64,000 bases of DNA from Pseudovirgaria hyperparasitica. Lineage: Eukaryota > Ascomycota > Dothideomycetes > Acrospermales > Acrospermaceae. Location of the stretch: assembly GCF_010093815.1 (NCBI RefSeq), contig NW_022985554.1, forward strand, positions 776,999 through 840,998, written 5' to 3'. The translations under genes were made by a program, and so were the position numbers. Numbering within the stretch: the first letter of the stretch is position 1; each line of letters opens with the position of its first letter. The notes under the pieces are model-generated. The model saw only the letters and a list, made by a program, of their open reading frames with translations. It had not been told where the DNA came from and searched no databases. Below, piece after piece: positions 45,167 through 57,360 of this stretch.

Positions 45167-47170
45167 TCACTCCTTAGTCAATGCTGCCACGCCATTCTGT
45201 ATTCTATCCAGGACATCGTCCAACAGCCTTATTTCAAACAGCCCATGCTCACACCCTTCGTTTCCTTCCCATTCTCGTAGCTCACCTCCTTCTTGAAGTC
45301 CTTCTCTGAAATGATTACTAGCCTCCGTCAGTGGGCCTAAGAAGCGGCGTCCAATATCTTGGTCCTCATGCAGTCCCGCAATATTCAGAATCGCATGCAG
45401 CGGCTTTGCACTCAATAACAGATAATAGAAATTGAGAACCGCTAGGTAGAACGATATCTCGGCCTTAAACTTTGTGTACGACTCACTCAGCGTCGGCAAG
45501 CCGAGGTCGTGGGTCAGGTCTGGGAACAGGAACGGACCTGCAGTAGATAGCGCAATAGGCGTAGCGAAAATGGACGTCTCTTCCTTAGCCGATAATGCTG
45601 TGGTCGACGTATGTGATATTCCGAGGCCATTGAAGTTTCCCAGAGTAGATGTATTCGCTTCCAGCGTTTCGCCTTTCAGCCAGCCCACCGCAGACACTTT
45701 GAGGTTCTCATACGGGCAGTGCTCGAGCGTGTCGCGAATAAATGTCAGACGAACGAACTCGTCAGGATAGGAGCGTAACACCGTTGATGTGAGCATATGT
45801 GCGTGATAACGCAGCGTTGGAGATGAGGTGTTTGCGGAAAGAAGGGAAATTAGCTGCAAATATCCAGTGAATTGCTCATCGTTTTCAGGTTCCCCAAAGT
45901 CGTTGTCTTCTAGAGCTATGATGCCGAGGACTAATATTGCATCTATAAGAGCTTCGTTCTCGGTACCAAGCATAACGGGTTCAGTTGTATTGAGAAAATT
46001 CTTGACTATAGAGTCGTGCTCAGGGAAGATGGAGATTCCGATGTCACCGGAAGCATTGTCGTATAGTTTCAGGGCTACAGTGCGAGCAGTAAAGAGGAAT
46101 AGTGAGCCGACTCTGGAGAACGAGATGTCTTCTGCTGAAGCAGGTGTCTCGTCTTGTGCAAATGGCTCACCGGTGGGTTCATCAGCAGGATTTATGACAT
46201 TTGAGTAGAGCTCTTGGGAGTCAATTCCGAGTTCTCGACCTAAAGCAACAACTTGAGACACAACCAGAATTCTATTCTGTAAGTGTTCGTCTTTCTCAAA
46301 ACGGTCTTTGAAGGTCGGCTTTCCAGGTATTGACATTCCTGGGCTGAACTTTTCATGCGTTCGACTTGACCATGCTAGTCCAGGGACATCGTCGTTTGAT
46401 CGTAGATGTAGCATGTATTCTTCTAATACATGTGTTAAAAACCCTTGAAGCAGCCGGGTGACCACTTTCGACTCTTCTGCTCCCGGTGCTTCACTACCTG
46501 CTTCAGCTTCTGGGTCTGTGGCAACACCAATGACTGTGACGGTGGGTACATGACTACTGCTTTTGCGAGGGGGCAAATGCGGGCGTTTTGATCCAAATAG
46601 GGTCTTGATCAAAGTGATGACAGATCCTGTAAGTTCTCCGAAATGTGACGATGCTTTCGAATAGCTGGTTAAGACTGCTGGAAGACTCATTGCGAGGAAG
46701 CCGCTAGGATTTCTGGTCTTCAGTCGGGGGTGAAGTATTGTCAACATAGAAAGCAGACTTTGAAATTGTAGGACAGCTAGCGGAGGCGTCTGATTCGTTT
46801 GCGGGGCACCTGACGGTCCCGCGTTGCTTGTTATAGTGTCATAATCCTCACCGTCTGCTTCAAGAGCATCGTATTCCAAGTCTTGTTGCCTCAGAGCCTC
46901 TGCGACTTTCAATATGACCTCCCTAGGATTACCCAGGCGCGCAATATCTTGCAGACAAGATTCAGACTCTGGCAAGAGAGGGAGTAGAAAGCGAACAAGA
47001 TCCCAACCTGTTCCTATGGTGACCTCTGTATCCTGCAGAATATCATGGAGTATTGGCAGATTTTCCTTAGTCAGATGAGGCTCGACTCTAACGAGGTAGT
47101 CATTGTATTCGTCAACTGAAGCACCTGATTTGGGCAGCGCCACGCGCAATGGATGTTGTTGCTCAGCCAT
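45167..47170 (-). CDS. YBP/Alf4/glomulin-family protein
   Basis: Single exon, 667 residues from the ATG at 47170 (context ACAATGGCT). The frame extends four codons further, but only to a TTG. The alpha-helical, HEAT-like layout and phrases such as VEPHLTKENLPILHDILQ, TGWDLVRFLLPLLP, LARLGNPREVILKVAEAL-like segments, LLQGFLTHVLEEYM and NRILVVSQVVALGRELG fit the YAP1-binding/Alf4/glomulin family. Yeast Ybp1 aids Yap1 activation under peroxide stress and Ybp2 acts at kinetochores. Glomulin binds Rbx1 and restrains cullin-RING ligases. Which of these applies here cannot be decided from sequence. No signal or membrane segment. An adjacent upstream gene was not found. Confidence 0.8.
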   Translation of the reverse strand: MAEQQHPLRVALPKSGASVDEYNDYLVRVEPHLTKENLPILHDILQDTEVTIGTGWDLVRFLLPLLPESESCLQDIARLGNPREVILKVAEALRQQDLEYDALEADGEDYDTITSNAGPSGAPQTNQTPPLAVLQFQSLLSMLTILHPRLKTRNPSGFLAMSLPAVLTSYSKASSHFGELTGSVITLIKTLFGSKRPHLPPRKSSSHVPTVTVIGVATDPEAEAGSEAPGAEESKVVTRLLQGFLTHVLEEYMLHLRSNDDVPGLAWSSRTHEKFSPGMSIPGKPTFKDRFEKDEHLQNRILVVSQVVALGRELGIDSQELYSNVINPADEPTGEPFAQDETPASAEDISFSRVGSLFLFTARTVALKLYDNASGDIGISIFPEHDSIVKNFLNTTEPVMLGTENEALIDAILVLGIIALEDNDFGEPENDEQFTGYLQLISLLSANTSSPTLRYHAHMLTSTVLRSYPDEFVRLTFIRDTLEHCPYENLKVSAVGWLKGETLEANTSTLGNFNGLGISHTSTTALSAKEETSIFATPIALSTAGPFLFPDLTHDLGLPTLSESYTKFKAEISFYLAVLNFYYLLLSAKPLHAILNIAGLHEDQDIGRRFLGPLTEASNHFREGLQEGGELREWEGNEGCEHGLFEIRLLDDVLDRIQNGVAALTKE

Positions 47171-49682
47171 TGTCTGTGGCAACAGGCAAAAGCGAACGTT
47201 TTTGTGGGCGACAACAAGGATGCAGGTAACGAGTGCTGGGGTGTTCGACTAAAGTTGGATAAAGATGAGTAGATGAGTCTGGAGGAGATAAAGCATACAC
47301 AACAAGCTTCGATCTCGATCTCGATCCCTGTCAGCGATAGAGTTATGTTATATCATGGATGCATTCAAGAGGTGGGGTGAAGAGAGGCGTCATCTGATTG
47401 TGACTTTTTTAGCACAACTCTTGGCAATGCGAGTCAATGCGCAACACCTCTGTTTTCCATAAGAATTGAGTTTCTTCATTGTAATTCTGTATACTGGTAG
47501 TAGTATTCATGTGAGATGATTACTCTTAAATATCTATCTATATACTTATTAGGCTTATAGTTGTAATCTATTAACATCTGCGTAATGGCTGCGCTTCACC
47601 CACTATACCATGCTGCAGAGGCACACGTGCGGAGTCACGTGGTGGTCCACGGCTCAAGTCGTATAGAGAGAATTTATATATATAATTTTTTATCTTCTTC
47701 TCTAAATTCTAAAGTTTTACTAATAGTCAATTATCTATAGAAGCTTGTAAAGTTAAAAAGAGAGAGAGTAAGATATATAATCTCTAGTATTTTAATCTAC
47801 TTATATAGAGCTTCTTCAGCCTGAGCCATCTACCTATGTGATCCTTAGATAAGATAATTAACTTTGTCATGTTTCATTCTACGAAAGTTTCTACTATCAT
47901 CTCTCATCGCCCTTAACTGACTGCCCCGGCTCTTTCTAAGCTGCTGATTTACGAAGCGCCACTCCCATGATTGTAGCACCGAAATTCCACCCTAACGAAA
48001 CTTATTCTGTTTGACTTCTTTCTTCCCATCTGTCATCACTCCTATTCAAGATTTAGCGGCGCGTCAATTCAATTCGACTCCTTTGAGTTGATGGTCTACG
48101 CTGACAATCTGGCTCGCATCTCAAGCTCGCCGGACCATGAACTGGGGTAGCTGCGCCGAACTTGAAAATTTGAACAAAGCTATCAATTCCTTTCACAGAT
48201 CCCAAGAATGCCGGGGAGAACAATTGACGAGCTGGGCGTCGAGTTTTCATCAATCTCGCCTGTCTTGTTGCCTAGCGAATGAGCTTATCACCGACGAGAA
48301 GCGTGGTTCGTCTAATTAGACTTATAGATGGAGAAGCCTAGATAGCGCGATTCCCCATTAATAAGAAAGTGAAAAATCCTAACGATAAAGTTGAAATTGA
48401 AGTTACGACAATGAAAGTCATTCGCTAGTATACTAATATACCTATGGATGCCTAAAGTAAAAGCTTGGGGACTGGCCACGGAAAACGAGCTTGGACTTAG
48501 GCCTTTTATTATTACTCCCTCTATTAAAGGTGTTAGCCTCGCTGATTCATATTCTTTGCGATTAGAACGACTAACAGTCTAGAATACTCCGAGAAGACAT
48601 CGACGATGCAAATATTCAATTTATCTACGAGTAAATCGCCCGTTTCCTACTTGAACTCTTTAAGCTCAATTTCTCCTACATCCGCAGTCTATCCAAAGAG
48701 TCGCACAATGTCGATACTCATTTCACTACAACAATAGCCTCACGTTATTGATAGCCGCCTTTCACTATACTATTCCGGAAACTAACAGCTGGTTCATAGC
48801 ATATCAAGAGCTATATATTTTTTTGAAGAGGCACCTATTTCGCCACACCCTTTTGGCCCTATCATCGGCTCGACACATCCCTTTGGTGGACAGGACGAGC
48901 AGTAGGTATGGATTAACCCAACAATATATATCTCTTGAAGAACAAGTCTCAACAAATGCTGGTAGACATGCATGTCTCTTCATCTATGTCTATGTAGACC
49001 AATTCCCATACTGACAACATTGCCACGTGTGAATGCGAAGGTCGACTCGCGCACTTGTTGTATCATATGTCCAAGATATGGGTCAAGATGTACGCCTGAT
49101 GGTTATCATCTAGGCCGTATTATCGTTGTCAAGACATCAGTATATACACAGTGCAAAGCGTGGCGCTGAACACCAGTCATATCCATATCAACTACCGTAG
49201 CCCAAGATGAGACTCGCTGTGCTTCGGCAACGAACGAAAGCCCTCTGCCAGGCCGATATTAAAGAGTCCTCACCTTCAAGCGGGTGCCACACTGCCACAT
49301 GACCACTCGCGAGGCTTCTATGAGTAAACTTAAGGTCAGGCTGGATGTATGGGTCTAGTATTTCCGCGACTTTTTCTTGATCGCATTAGCTCCCATACTC
49401 CTAGGCAGCTACTACAGCTACTAGAAATATGTTTACATATCGCTATCCCATGCACTGGACCTGAGAGCGCTCCCTTCTCTTTGCCCTTTCACATGCAGGC
49501 TCCGTCACAAGATCTCTGGCTCAATACGATGCCATCGGGCCTGCCTCGGTTTTGCGTCGTTCTCATCCATCCCTGTGTCTCAAATACGTGGTATACAACA
49601 CCTCAAAGTCACATACGCATCATTTCAATCCGTTTTGTGCGCCCATACACAATGTCAAGTGGCGATACACCCTTTGTGTCGC
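47171..49682. other. 2.5-kb gene-poor, partly AT-rich region
   Basis: No gene recognised. From about 47470 to 48700 the sequence is markedly AT-rich, with runs such as TATATATATAATTTTTTATC and many stops in all frames, unlike its neighbours. Ordinary composition returns after about 48750. The AT-rich part could be an old repeat altered by repeat-induced point mutation, but I could not assign a family. Confidence 0.45.
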
Positions 49683-50132
49683 TCAGGAGCCAGTCTCGGG
49701 TGCAATCAGTACAACCGAATCGCCTCGCACGAACAGCATTTCAGATTGCTTCTTCACCGTCTGTGGTATCCCCATTAGTCTAATCCTGACGGCGGTTTTA
49801 ATATAGGGCTTTATATACCCGCACTTCTCCCGAGTCCTCTTCTTCAGCTTCTTCGGGGAAATAGATTGTTTCTTCGACATCGCCGAGAACAAGGTTGCAA
49901 TGCTGGTCGTAGGCCTAAGCTGGGTCAGCTGAGAACGGGAGGGATGAAGGAAGCCTCCGACAGGGGCAGGAAGGCAGGAAGACAAGGGGGAGTGCGAGTC
50001 GCGTACGTGCAGCCGGCCTTTAAGCTCGCGGTCACCGCGCATCTTGACGAAGACGATCTCGTCCAGGCAAAGGCGCACGAGGTCGAGGGGTTCAGGAGGG
50101 GCGCCGCTGGTATCGGCTGGAGATTCGGACAT
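49683..50132 (-). CDS. LSM3: U6 snRNA-associated LSm3
   Basis: Member of the LSm2-8 ring that binds the 3' end of U6 snRNA in the nucleus and of the LSm1-7 ring in cytoplasmic mRNA decay. Three exons (50132-50007, 49914-49819, 49760-49683; introns 92 and 58 nt) join to 99 residues, the usual length. Sm motif 1 is [20 protein letters not shown] with [20 protein letters not shown], joined across the first intron. Sm motif 2 is [17 protein letters not shown]. The acidic loop between motifs ([18 protein letters not shown]) is typical of LSm3. All splice sites are GT-AG. Identity is secure. It starts 100 bp from the divergent hypothetical gene on the plus strand. Confidence 0.95.
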   Translation of the reverse strand: MSESPADTSGAPPEPLDLVRLCLDEIVFVKMRGDRELKGRLHVRDSHSPLSSCLPAPVGGFLHPSRSQLTQLRPTTSIATLFSAMSKKQSISPKKLKKRTREKCGYIKPYIKTAVRIRLMGIPQTVKKQSEMLFVRGDSVVLIAPETGS

Positions 50133-50232
50133 TGTGGGAGACGTCTGATGAAGTCTAGAGCGTAACGTGAGGCTGGTTAAGTCAAAAAGTTTAGCGCAGT
50201 GGGAGGAGGAAGCTGTATGAAGGGTCGCTGTT

Positions 50233-51153
50233 ATGTATCATGATCCCGAGGTTTGGCCGGTGGATGGAAGTCCTACAAATGTGGCACGTGCAAACAGGAA
50301 CCCAAAAAGGAGTCAAAGCCCTCATCTGAAACTTACCAACACGGTCTGCATCGCATCTGTTGGCCGTCAAGACGTATACACCTCCCTAGATACACTTTTG
50401 ATAAGAGCGTGGGGCCCTTGGGGTCCCAACTCATTGATGCGTCCATATGCGAAGAGAGCGGCGGAGGCGATCACTAAGGCCGTACTGAGGCCAAGGTTCC
50501 GGGAAGAGACAGCGAAAGGGACAGAACTGAAGGCGGAACCTGTCAGAATCTCAAGAGTGTACACACATTTAGAGACAGTTGTACCGATTCGAAAGTATGG
50601 ATCGACTCCAGACTCTGCGTTCAACCTTCCTAAGCACTCTATGCCACTGCCTCTCAAACTGAGAAGAAGTTCCCAAAAGGATATTATAGACGAAACGGTT
50701 CTACTGTTCCCAAACTCTGCAGACGACCAGAGCTCAGATACCCAGGAGAAGAAACACGGAATTCTCAGACTGAGCGTGTTTCCTAAAACTAGTAGAAGCC
50801 AGAGGAGGCCTATGGAAAAGCGATTGACACAGCGAATCCAATCCATAACTTCATCGCGCAAACCTCGAGGAATCACTCCAGATCGTTCTTCAACAGCAAC
50901 CTCCGCAAAACATGACCAACACAGAGACGACCTCGTAGTGACGAATCCACAGACAATACCTATAGTGCGAAAGATCCGAATTGGCACCGCTGCCTCAGTT
51001 GAGCCTACGGGGCATCGTAACGTTGTGCGAAGACACTACACAGGACCTATGCAGTCCTGTCCAAAATTTACATATCACTCTGCAAGAAGCTTCGATAACG
51101 GAGCCCTCACTCGTTCAACCGTGGATTCTGATGGCAGCCTATTCGCGATTTAG
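50233..51153 (+). CDS. Hypothetical basic protein
   Basis: Single open frame of 306 residues. I recognise no family. The protein is rich in Arg, Lys, Ser and Thr, with no signal peptide or membrane helix and several basic runs ([23 protein letters not shown]) that could serve as nuclear localisation signals. A start only 100 bp from the LSm3 start would give a very compact shared promoter. A downstream ATG within the first third of the frame is possible. An antisense frame of 206 residues overlaps it, and its hydrophobic composition looks like a shadow. Moderately likely to be real because of length alone. Confidence 0.45.
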   Translation: MYHDPEVWPVDGSPTNVARANRNPKRSQSPHLKLTNTVCIASVGRQDVYTSLDTLLIRAWGPWGPNSLMRPYAKRAAEAITKAVLRPRFREETAKGTELKAEPVRISRVYTHLETVVPIRKYGSTPDSAFNLPKHSMPLPLKLRRSSQKDIIDETVLLFPNSADDQSSDTQEKKHGILRLSVFPKTSRSQRRPMEKRLTQRIQSITSSRKPRGITPDRSSTATSAKHDQHRDDLVVTNPQTIPIVRKIRIGTAASVEPTGHRNVVRRHYTGPMQSCPKFTYHSARSFDNGALTRSTVDSDGSLFAI

Positions 51154-51877
51154 TGTCTGATCATGCGGGAAAGGGGCAGACATGTGACGTAGATTCCTGA
51201 ACTTTGTGCAACGTTGTACACGTTCTGTTGAAAAAATGCTTGACTTCGGGTCAATAAAAGGATCATGTGTTACCCAATTGTGGTGAGTAGAGTATGTCCA
51301 GAAGCCGTTCCTGTATGAGCAGTCAAAAACGACATTGACCATCAATGCACGATGAACAGATGTAAGTTGATGAGAGAATCGAGCCGAGTTAATATATTCA
51401 TCCCATCGTCTCGTCATCAATATAATAAAAGACCCCATCTAACACAGAGCATCCCCAATCCACCGATCACACTCGATCTTCAGGGCACACGAGAGATCTA
51501 TCTACAGAAGAAAAAGGAATGAATTCACCCAAATCAGCCTGGGCCGAAAGACATCAAGAGTGAGTGTGTGTGGTGTATCGAGAGGATGCCAATAAGTATT
51601 AGTCCGGGGGATATATGAACGTCACCAGCGCCCGGGTGAGAAGTCTCCACGTTGTAAAACCGAATTGCAGCAAGCCTAACTCCGAACAATGAGAATCGTG
51701 ATACGCCGGCAACGCCTATGCTCTCTACACACTTGTGAAATCCAGTGGTGGTATATTTTTTTGCTCTCCAAGACATCAATGCGAGGCGATGCAATGCAAT
51801 GCAAGGCTATGCTGTGCAGACGTTCCAAGGCATTACAGAAATGTACTTCTTCTTTTCCTCGCATATTTGGGAGACAC
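51154..51877. other. Intergenic region
   Basis: 724 bp downstream of the hypothetical gene and of the cyclin gene (convergent). It holds two 3' ends and no separate gene. A GCGATGCAATGCAATGCAAG run near 51785 is a small direct repeat. Confidence 0.45.
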
Positions 51878-54024
51878 TCATGACTGACGGTTGCGAATCT
51901 TGTGAGTCAAGCCATCTACAATGCTGTTCCTCGACTTGATAGGCTGCGGCATGCACCATCCACGCCTGAGCTCCGTCTCTACGTAGATGGAAGCAGACCT
52001 ATATTTTTTGTCGGCGTACTTATCAAACACAGCTTGATGGTGTTTTCGTGGATCTTCGCAACATTCAAGAATGGTGTTGACCAGGTGTCGTAGCTGATTC
52101 AGGGTGTAGCCTGAATAATGGATGTGGTGAAGAGACCAATCTCCCTTGCCGAGCATGTACCTCGCAAGACAGTGCGCACCGGCAGCGGTGAAGCTAGGTG
52201 GGCACCCAACGAAGCGTTCGTCCATGATAGTAACTTCTAGGAAGTATTTGGCAAGAGTACGTGTCTCGAGGTCGTAATCATCAGCTTTGCTAATGCGACG
52301 AAGGAAGCTCATAGGACCGGGCCAGCCGAGCTCGAACTGAAGCATGCTAAGCATAAAGCGTTCTGCTTTCAGAATCTCCTCGACGTTGTATCCGCCATCG
52401 ACCATGTAGACTATCTCCTGCACGGAAGGGCAATTGATCTCTTCGTATTTGGCTGCGACGAATATGGCTGTCGCACCAACGAGTTGAAGCTTGCCAAGAG
52501 AGACAACCTTGCAGGAAAGGAAGCGATCGACGTAGTTAACTGAGAGGAATAGAGTCTCAGGGAGCAACGTAAACCTATGATGGACTTGGACAAGCCAATC
52601 CATGAGTACAGACCTCATGGACCATTGGATCTCTGCTTGGGCGTCCATGTAGTATGGGTTTGGTCGCATGCGTTCCTATAAATAATGAGTACATATCCTT
52701 CAGACAATTAATGTCTACTAACCTCAAGATCTCTCATGTAGTCGAAAATCTCTTCTCCGTATTCAGCGACCATGGATGTGTCATACTGTTCGTCTTCAAC
52801 ATCTTCAATCGAACGTGTCGACTCAACCTGGAGTCTAGCAATGGCAAGTTCTCTTTCGACCTTCTGGGTTACGACCGGTACGAGGACAATAGTGACACCC
52901 TGAGTGGTATTGTCACCCCTGGAGCGCAAGGAGCGTGCTGTAGTGTAACCTTCTGCGTCGTAGAACTCTTCCTCTTCCTCCTCTTCGGCGTCCCAGTATT
53001 CAATCAATTCAGAGGCTGGTGCAGTTGCATTTTTTGCAATTTCCTCGTCACGTTGTTGTTCATACACTAGAGCTTGATCTTCTAGGGACGCGAGATAGAG
53101 ATTTCTTTCCTCCGCAGGAATGGGTGCTGGCTCAGTGTCGTATGCGTCTGCAGATTCGTACGGGCGCGGCTCGACGAACTCCTTCTCTGCTCTGAGAACA
53201 GCCTCGACAGCGGGCACTGAGCGCGCTTCCAGTCTTGTCGGGCGCTTGACAGCATCTTCAGCAGCCGTCTGTATTAGCGCATCCAAGTGAGCTTCACGAC
53301 GAGCATTCAGAGATTGATGTAACGATGCGCCGTTGCTCGGAACCGGAACTACCTTAGCGGGTTCTGGATCTGAAATGGCCGTATATTCTTGCGAATATGT
53401 CTCTCGGAAGACTGCCGTACTCTTCTTGCCAACCAGTCGACGCGACGCAGCCGGCTGATCCTGCGTGATAGTCTCTCTTGGCGCGACTTTTAGCGGAGCG
53501 ACGACTGGTAATGTCGAAGTATGACCATGAGCCTTAATTCCCGCGTGTTGCAGTGGTCTTTGAGCTGGCCTTAGTATGGCCGGGGGTTTGGTCAACTCAG
53601 CAATTGAGATGTCCGTCGGGTCCTTGGGGACTTCGCTACCTTTCTTTCCGCCAACGACGATGTCATCTCTTATTGCTGGATTTTTTGTTGTATTGCTTAC
53701 ATCTGCGAAAGCAGTCCGTTTGGCGGTAGGCTTGAGAGCACCGGCCTGCATGAGTGTTGATAATGCTGGAGTTGACTTGTTCCTATGGTGGATGGTCTTT
53801 CCAGAGGGTAGTTGAGGAGGGAGGTTCTCGTCGCGGATCTTCAGGATTCGCAGTGGTCTTTGAGGCTATCATATATGTCAGTGCAGGTCTTGAGTTATAG
53901 TTGGTGTCGTCGCGATGGGCCAGATGACCAAACAATGACAAGACGAGACGTGCGAGAGTCGATAGGACGAGGACTCTAGGATAATGCAATTGTCGCGGAA
54001 GGGCAAACATACCTTTGCATCCAT
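51878..54024 (-). CDS. B-type mitotic cyclin
   Basis: G2/M cyclin that activates Cdk1 in the nucleus. Three exons (54024-54013, 53865-52723, 52675-51878) join to 650 residues. The first exon codes only MDAK and is followed by a 147-nt intron. The second intron is 47 nt. Exon 2 opens with PQRPLRILKIRDENLPPQLP, the conserved start of NimE-like cyclins, and encodes a long disordered N-terminus with an acidic run (DAEEEEEEEFYDAEGY). The cyclin box begins near residue 386, with signature MRSVLMDWLVQVHHRF, then FLSVNYVDRFLS, KLQLVGATAIFVAAKYEEIN and PSVQEIVYMVDGGYN. A second cyclin fold follows (ARYMLGKGDWSL). Related to Aspergillus NimE and yeast Clb cyclins. Degradation motifs in the N-terminus are not clear-cut. 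Confidence 0.93.
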
Positions 54025-55170
54025 GCTGACTGAGAAGGAGGGACAGGAATACTGTCCTTTGTTTATTAAAGGCAGAGGAATGGCATATGCGAACGAAAAT
54101 ATAGCTGGCGACAAGTAATTGGCAATGGAAAAGGAGGAATTGACAGGATGTAGCAGTCGGCAGGCGAAGCGTCGAAAGCAGCGTTACCGGAGCAATAGAA
54201 GTATTACTCGAGTTAAAGCGTTGCTGCAGATGGAACAATGAGGGAGATCTGGTGATGTTCGGCGTTGGGTGGGTTGTGATGTTTGTATACTGAGTAGAAA
54301 GATTCGGCAGGTCGTGTTTACGTGTTTTGGCTGGTGCAAGCTTGAGCTTTGGACAGCAACAGCCAATCAGCGACGCGGCATCCGGCAGCCCTGGCAATCT
54401 CTAACGCTTAGACTCAAGACCGCCTCTCGAACCTCTCAAGTTCTTTATGTTAGACAACGATGATATTATGAGAGAATTAACAAAATCGCAGAGACAATAC
54501 CTCTAGCTTTTTGCGTTTATCATCTTACTAGAAGGTATGTGTACCTAGAAAGCCATAACTGTTTGTGGCTATGCTGATGAGGAAGGTTCCGTTGTGACAC
54601 CGCCCGCCAAGTGAACAGGAGGGAGCGACGCCCACCGTACTCCCGAGGTCCATATTGAACGGGTGTGAAAATACCTTCATGGATTACCATAACAGTCCTT
54701 CTTCTCGTCTTTCCAAACACACACTGCGCACAGCTCGACGTATCGATTGGCACTCGTGTTCCACTCTTAGTGCTACGCTGTCATGACGTATATTTTACAA
54801 CACATCTATCAGGGCATTTATTCATGTAGAATGATGGTCGTGCATCGCTCCATGGTAGTGTTTACCAGAGAACACTGCTTATTTAGAGAGGTGGTGCGCT
54901 AGGAACAAGGCACGAGCCAATCATTTGGTCGGCACAACTACGGAGCACCAGGCTCAGCGCGAGCAGCTACGTCATATAAATCGGCGCGTCTCTCACTGCT
55001 AAGTCAAAACCACGAACTGCTACATGAAACCCCAGCACATCGTCCTAAATATATTTGAAATATATTTTGTACTGTATTCCATACTACAAGGTATGTACAT
55101 ATGAGATTTGTTCTTTCAAAGGCCTAGTTGGAGTTGTTTCTTGAAATCGAAATTCCTCAACGCGTAGGTC

Positions 55171-55178
55171 TATAAATA
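55171..55178 (+). promoter_or_regulatory. TATA box before a short frame
   Basis: TATAAATA, 147 bp before the ATG at 55318. The stretch between is a typical fungal leader (ACTTCAATCAACATCTTACC and similar C/A/T-rich sequence). Confidence 0.4.
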
Positions 55179-55317
55179 CCCCTGTCATACGCGCTTGATC
55201 AGGTCCTCACGTGATATTATGAAGTGTTGACAACGACCTTACAATTACTTCAATCAACATCTTACCAACCCTCAAAGTCATCACTCATAGTTCTCACAAT
55301 ATTTCAAAGCCTCGAAA

Positions 55318-55533
55318 ATGTCGATATCGGTGTATAGCCAGCTGGCGAGCAGCGCGGCACTGCCGCCCAGAACTGGCCTATCAACGAGCTTTCTCCGCAG
55401 ACAGCTCAAACTCACCGTCTCCGCAGCACGTTTTGCGACTTTCTTCGCGCCCACGGCAACACAACTGTTTGTTGGAGAAAACAACATGAACCATATTGGT
55501 AGTACTCAGGCGCATCTGTTCCAACGGGTTTGA
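55318..55533 (+). CDS. Possible small protein of 71 residues
   Basis: Open frame beginning MSISVYSQLASSAALPPRTG with a basic, Arg/Ser-rich segment (SFLRRQLKLTVSAARFATFF), resembling a mitochondrial presequence. Support comes from the TATA box and leader-like sequence upstream rather than from homology. A donor (GTAGTAC) near 55497 would let the frame continue into another exon, so the true end is uncertain. An overlapping minus frame (55381-55818) has no such signals. Low confidence. Confidence 0.25.
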   Translation: MSISVYSQLASSAALPPRTGLSTSFLRRQLKLTVSAARFATFFAPTATQLFVGENNMNHIGSTQAHLFQRV

Positions 55534-57360
55534 AGATTGGCGCCGAGCCGTGTGGCCCTCAAATGTGGTTTCTCCCTGTGGCGAGATTCCAGTCACCGAC
55601 CCCCACTTGCTGCGCCTGACCGCTTTCCACTCGCCCTCGACTATCTCTAGATCATTTTGACGCCTATACCGTCGTATTGATGGCCAAATCAGCCTCATTG
55701 CGTTGGGCAGATAGTCGTGATTGCACCGAAGCCCATAATGGTTGTGTGACGCAGCCCACGCGCTATTTCTCTTTCGCCATTGCGCATCCACCATACACAA
55801 TCCACTGTGCGAAGGCATTTAATGGGATGATCGCTATTGCGCAGGAGAATGATGTTAAGTGCTCTGAGACCGCATGATACAGATAGTACTCAACGTATAG
55901 ATTGATTCCCCGCACGGTGCTCAGACTATGAACAGCTCGAGCAGGCATGCAGAGTACCGAGCCGGACCGGGAATGGGATGACGTTTATCGAAGAGTATCC
56001 CACCAGGAACTTTATCACCATAGGTAGAGAGCTGCTACAAGGTCATGACGGCGCATAGTGATAGATTCCTGAGCGGGCAATTATCTTATCATCTGTCCAG
56101 GTGGTTCAGATGTAAATTTGGAGCACCCAAGGAATTGGGTGTCCCTCATAGCAGTTTCACGAGATGGGCGGTTGAAATAGGTTTAGAAAGGCCGCATTTC
56201 AAGCTTGATCTAGTATGCCTTTAGTTGACGTTTGGATTGGCCCAGCTTGCAGGCGCTTTGCTCGGTAACTATCGCTCTCGGAGTGGCATGCCTCCAGCTA
56301 CGCCGATTTCCCAGACCGACAAGGCGCTTCCGGCAGCTGTGTTCTTGGTTCATCGTAGCCGCCAGGACATTGTCTGATACATTCAAAGTCTGTTATCGAC
56401 TGGAAATGAATGTACAATAGGAGCATTGTTAGAGTTGCGACCCATATTGGAATGTGTCAGGTGCGATGATCGTAGGTCAGTGACTGCTGCACCGACTGAG
56501 ACTACAATCTGAGCAGGCTCACATTCTTGAAACAAGCGTCTGACCCGATAGAACCGTGAGAATTATTCCTTGCTTCATTTACTCTGTCTAAGAGTGAATC
56601 GAATCTTCTGCACGATTTTGAACCTGCTCAAATTGCATGTTGGCTATGCGCAGTTGCTCCGGAGTAGTCTTAGATAGATCGGTCCTTGGGTAGCCTTCGC
56701 TTCAACCTCTGATCCCACCATCCACCGTTCTCTTCCCAACTCCACCCGGACACTCTTACTCTTCTCACCTCACAACGTTCGACAATCGCCATCAGACTCG
56801 TCTCGCTCCCTCCTCCGACTATTGTATCTGGCGCTTCATGGCAACTTTCTATTTATAATCCGCCAACGTCTTTTCCTAGCTCCTCGCCCTCCTTCCCTCT
56901 GGCGAAGGACAAGGCGCTTTGAGGACTCACGACAACCAGGCTACAGACAGCACTGGACTTCATCGGACTTCTTCTAGTAAGTTTAACTATCCGTTCATGT
57001 TATGCGACCGTCTTTGGGTTCCCAAAAATGGTCTGCTATCTCTTGTGTGTGTTGCTGGGCTTCGCTGCTGCGACCGACCGGGGACTCGCCCTGCGACATT
57101 ACTTGGGACCGAGAACCAAAGATGGCTGACAACAACCACATCCCACTGACCAGAACACTGAGAACTTTTCATATGCTAACTTCATATATAGGGCCGTTCG
57201 CGACCCCAAAAAAAACAAAGCCTCTTAATAGAATCTCGTCGCCGTCCTCCCACCATCTGACCTCAGAAGGAGAGCATTTGTCAACGATCAAGAGCCTGCC
57301 GCACGACACACCTCTAGGCCACATAGTCAGGCTCTGGGCACAATTCAGAAAGATTCAATT

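Larger units (their letters stand above)
54025..57360. other. 3.3-kb region with one possible small gene
   Basis: Starts with the cyclin leader (minus). A TATA box and a CAAC-rich leader precede a short frame at 55318, annotated separately. The last 500 bp before 57361 look like a spliced, C/T-rich 5' leader of the next gene. Nothing else is recognisable. Confidence 0.4.

Noticed and set aside
47470-48700. Reading the AT-rich island as a copia- or gypsy-type element
   Set aside because: No integrase, reverse transcriptase or protease motif and no terminal repeats could be identified, so no element is claimed.
50367-50987. 206-residue hydrophobic minus frame
   Set aside because: Antisense to the longer plus frame; its hydrophobicity is what the complement of Arg/Lys/Ser/Glu codons gives.
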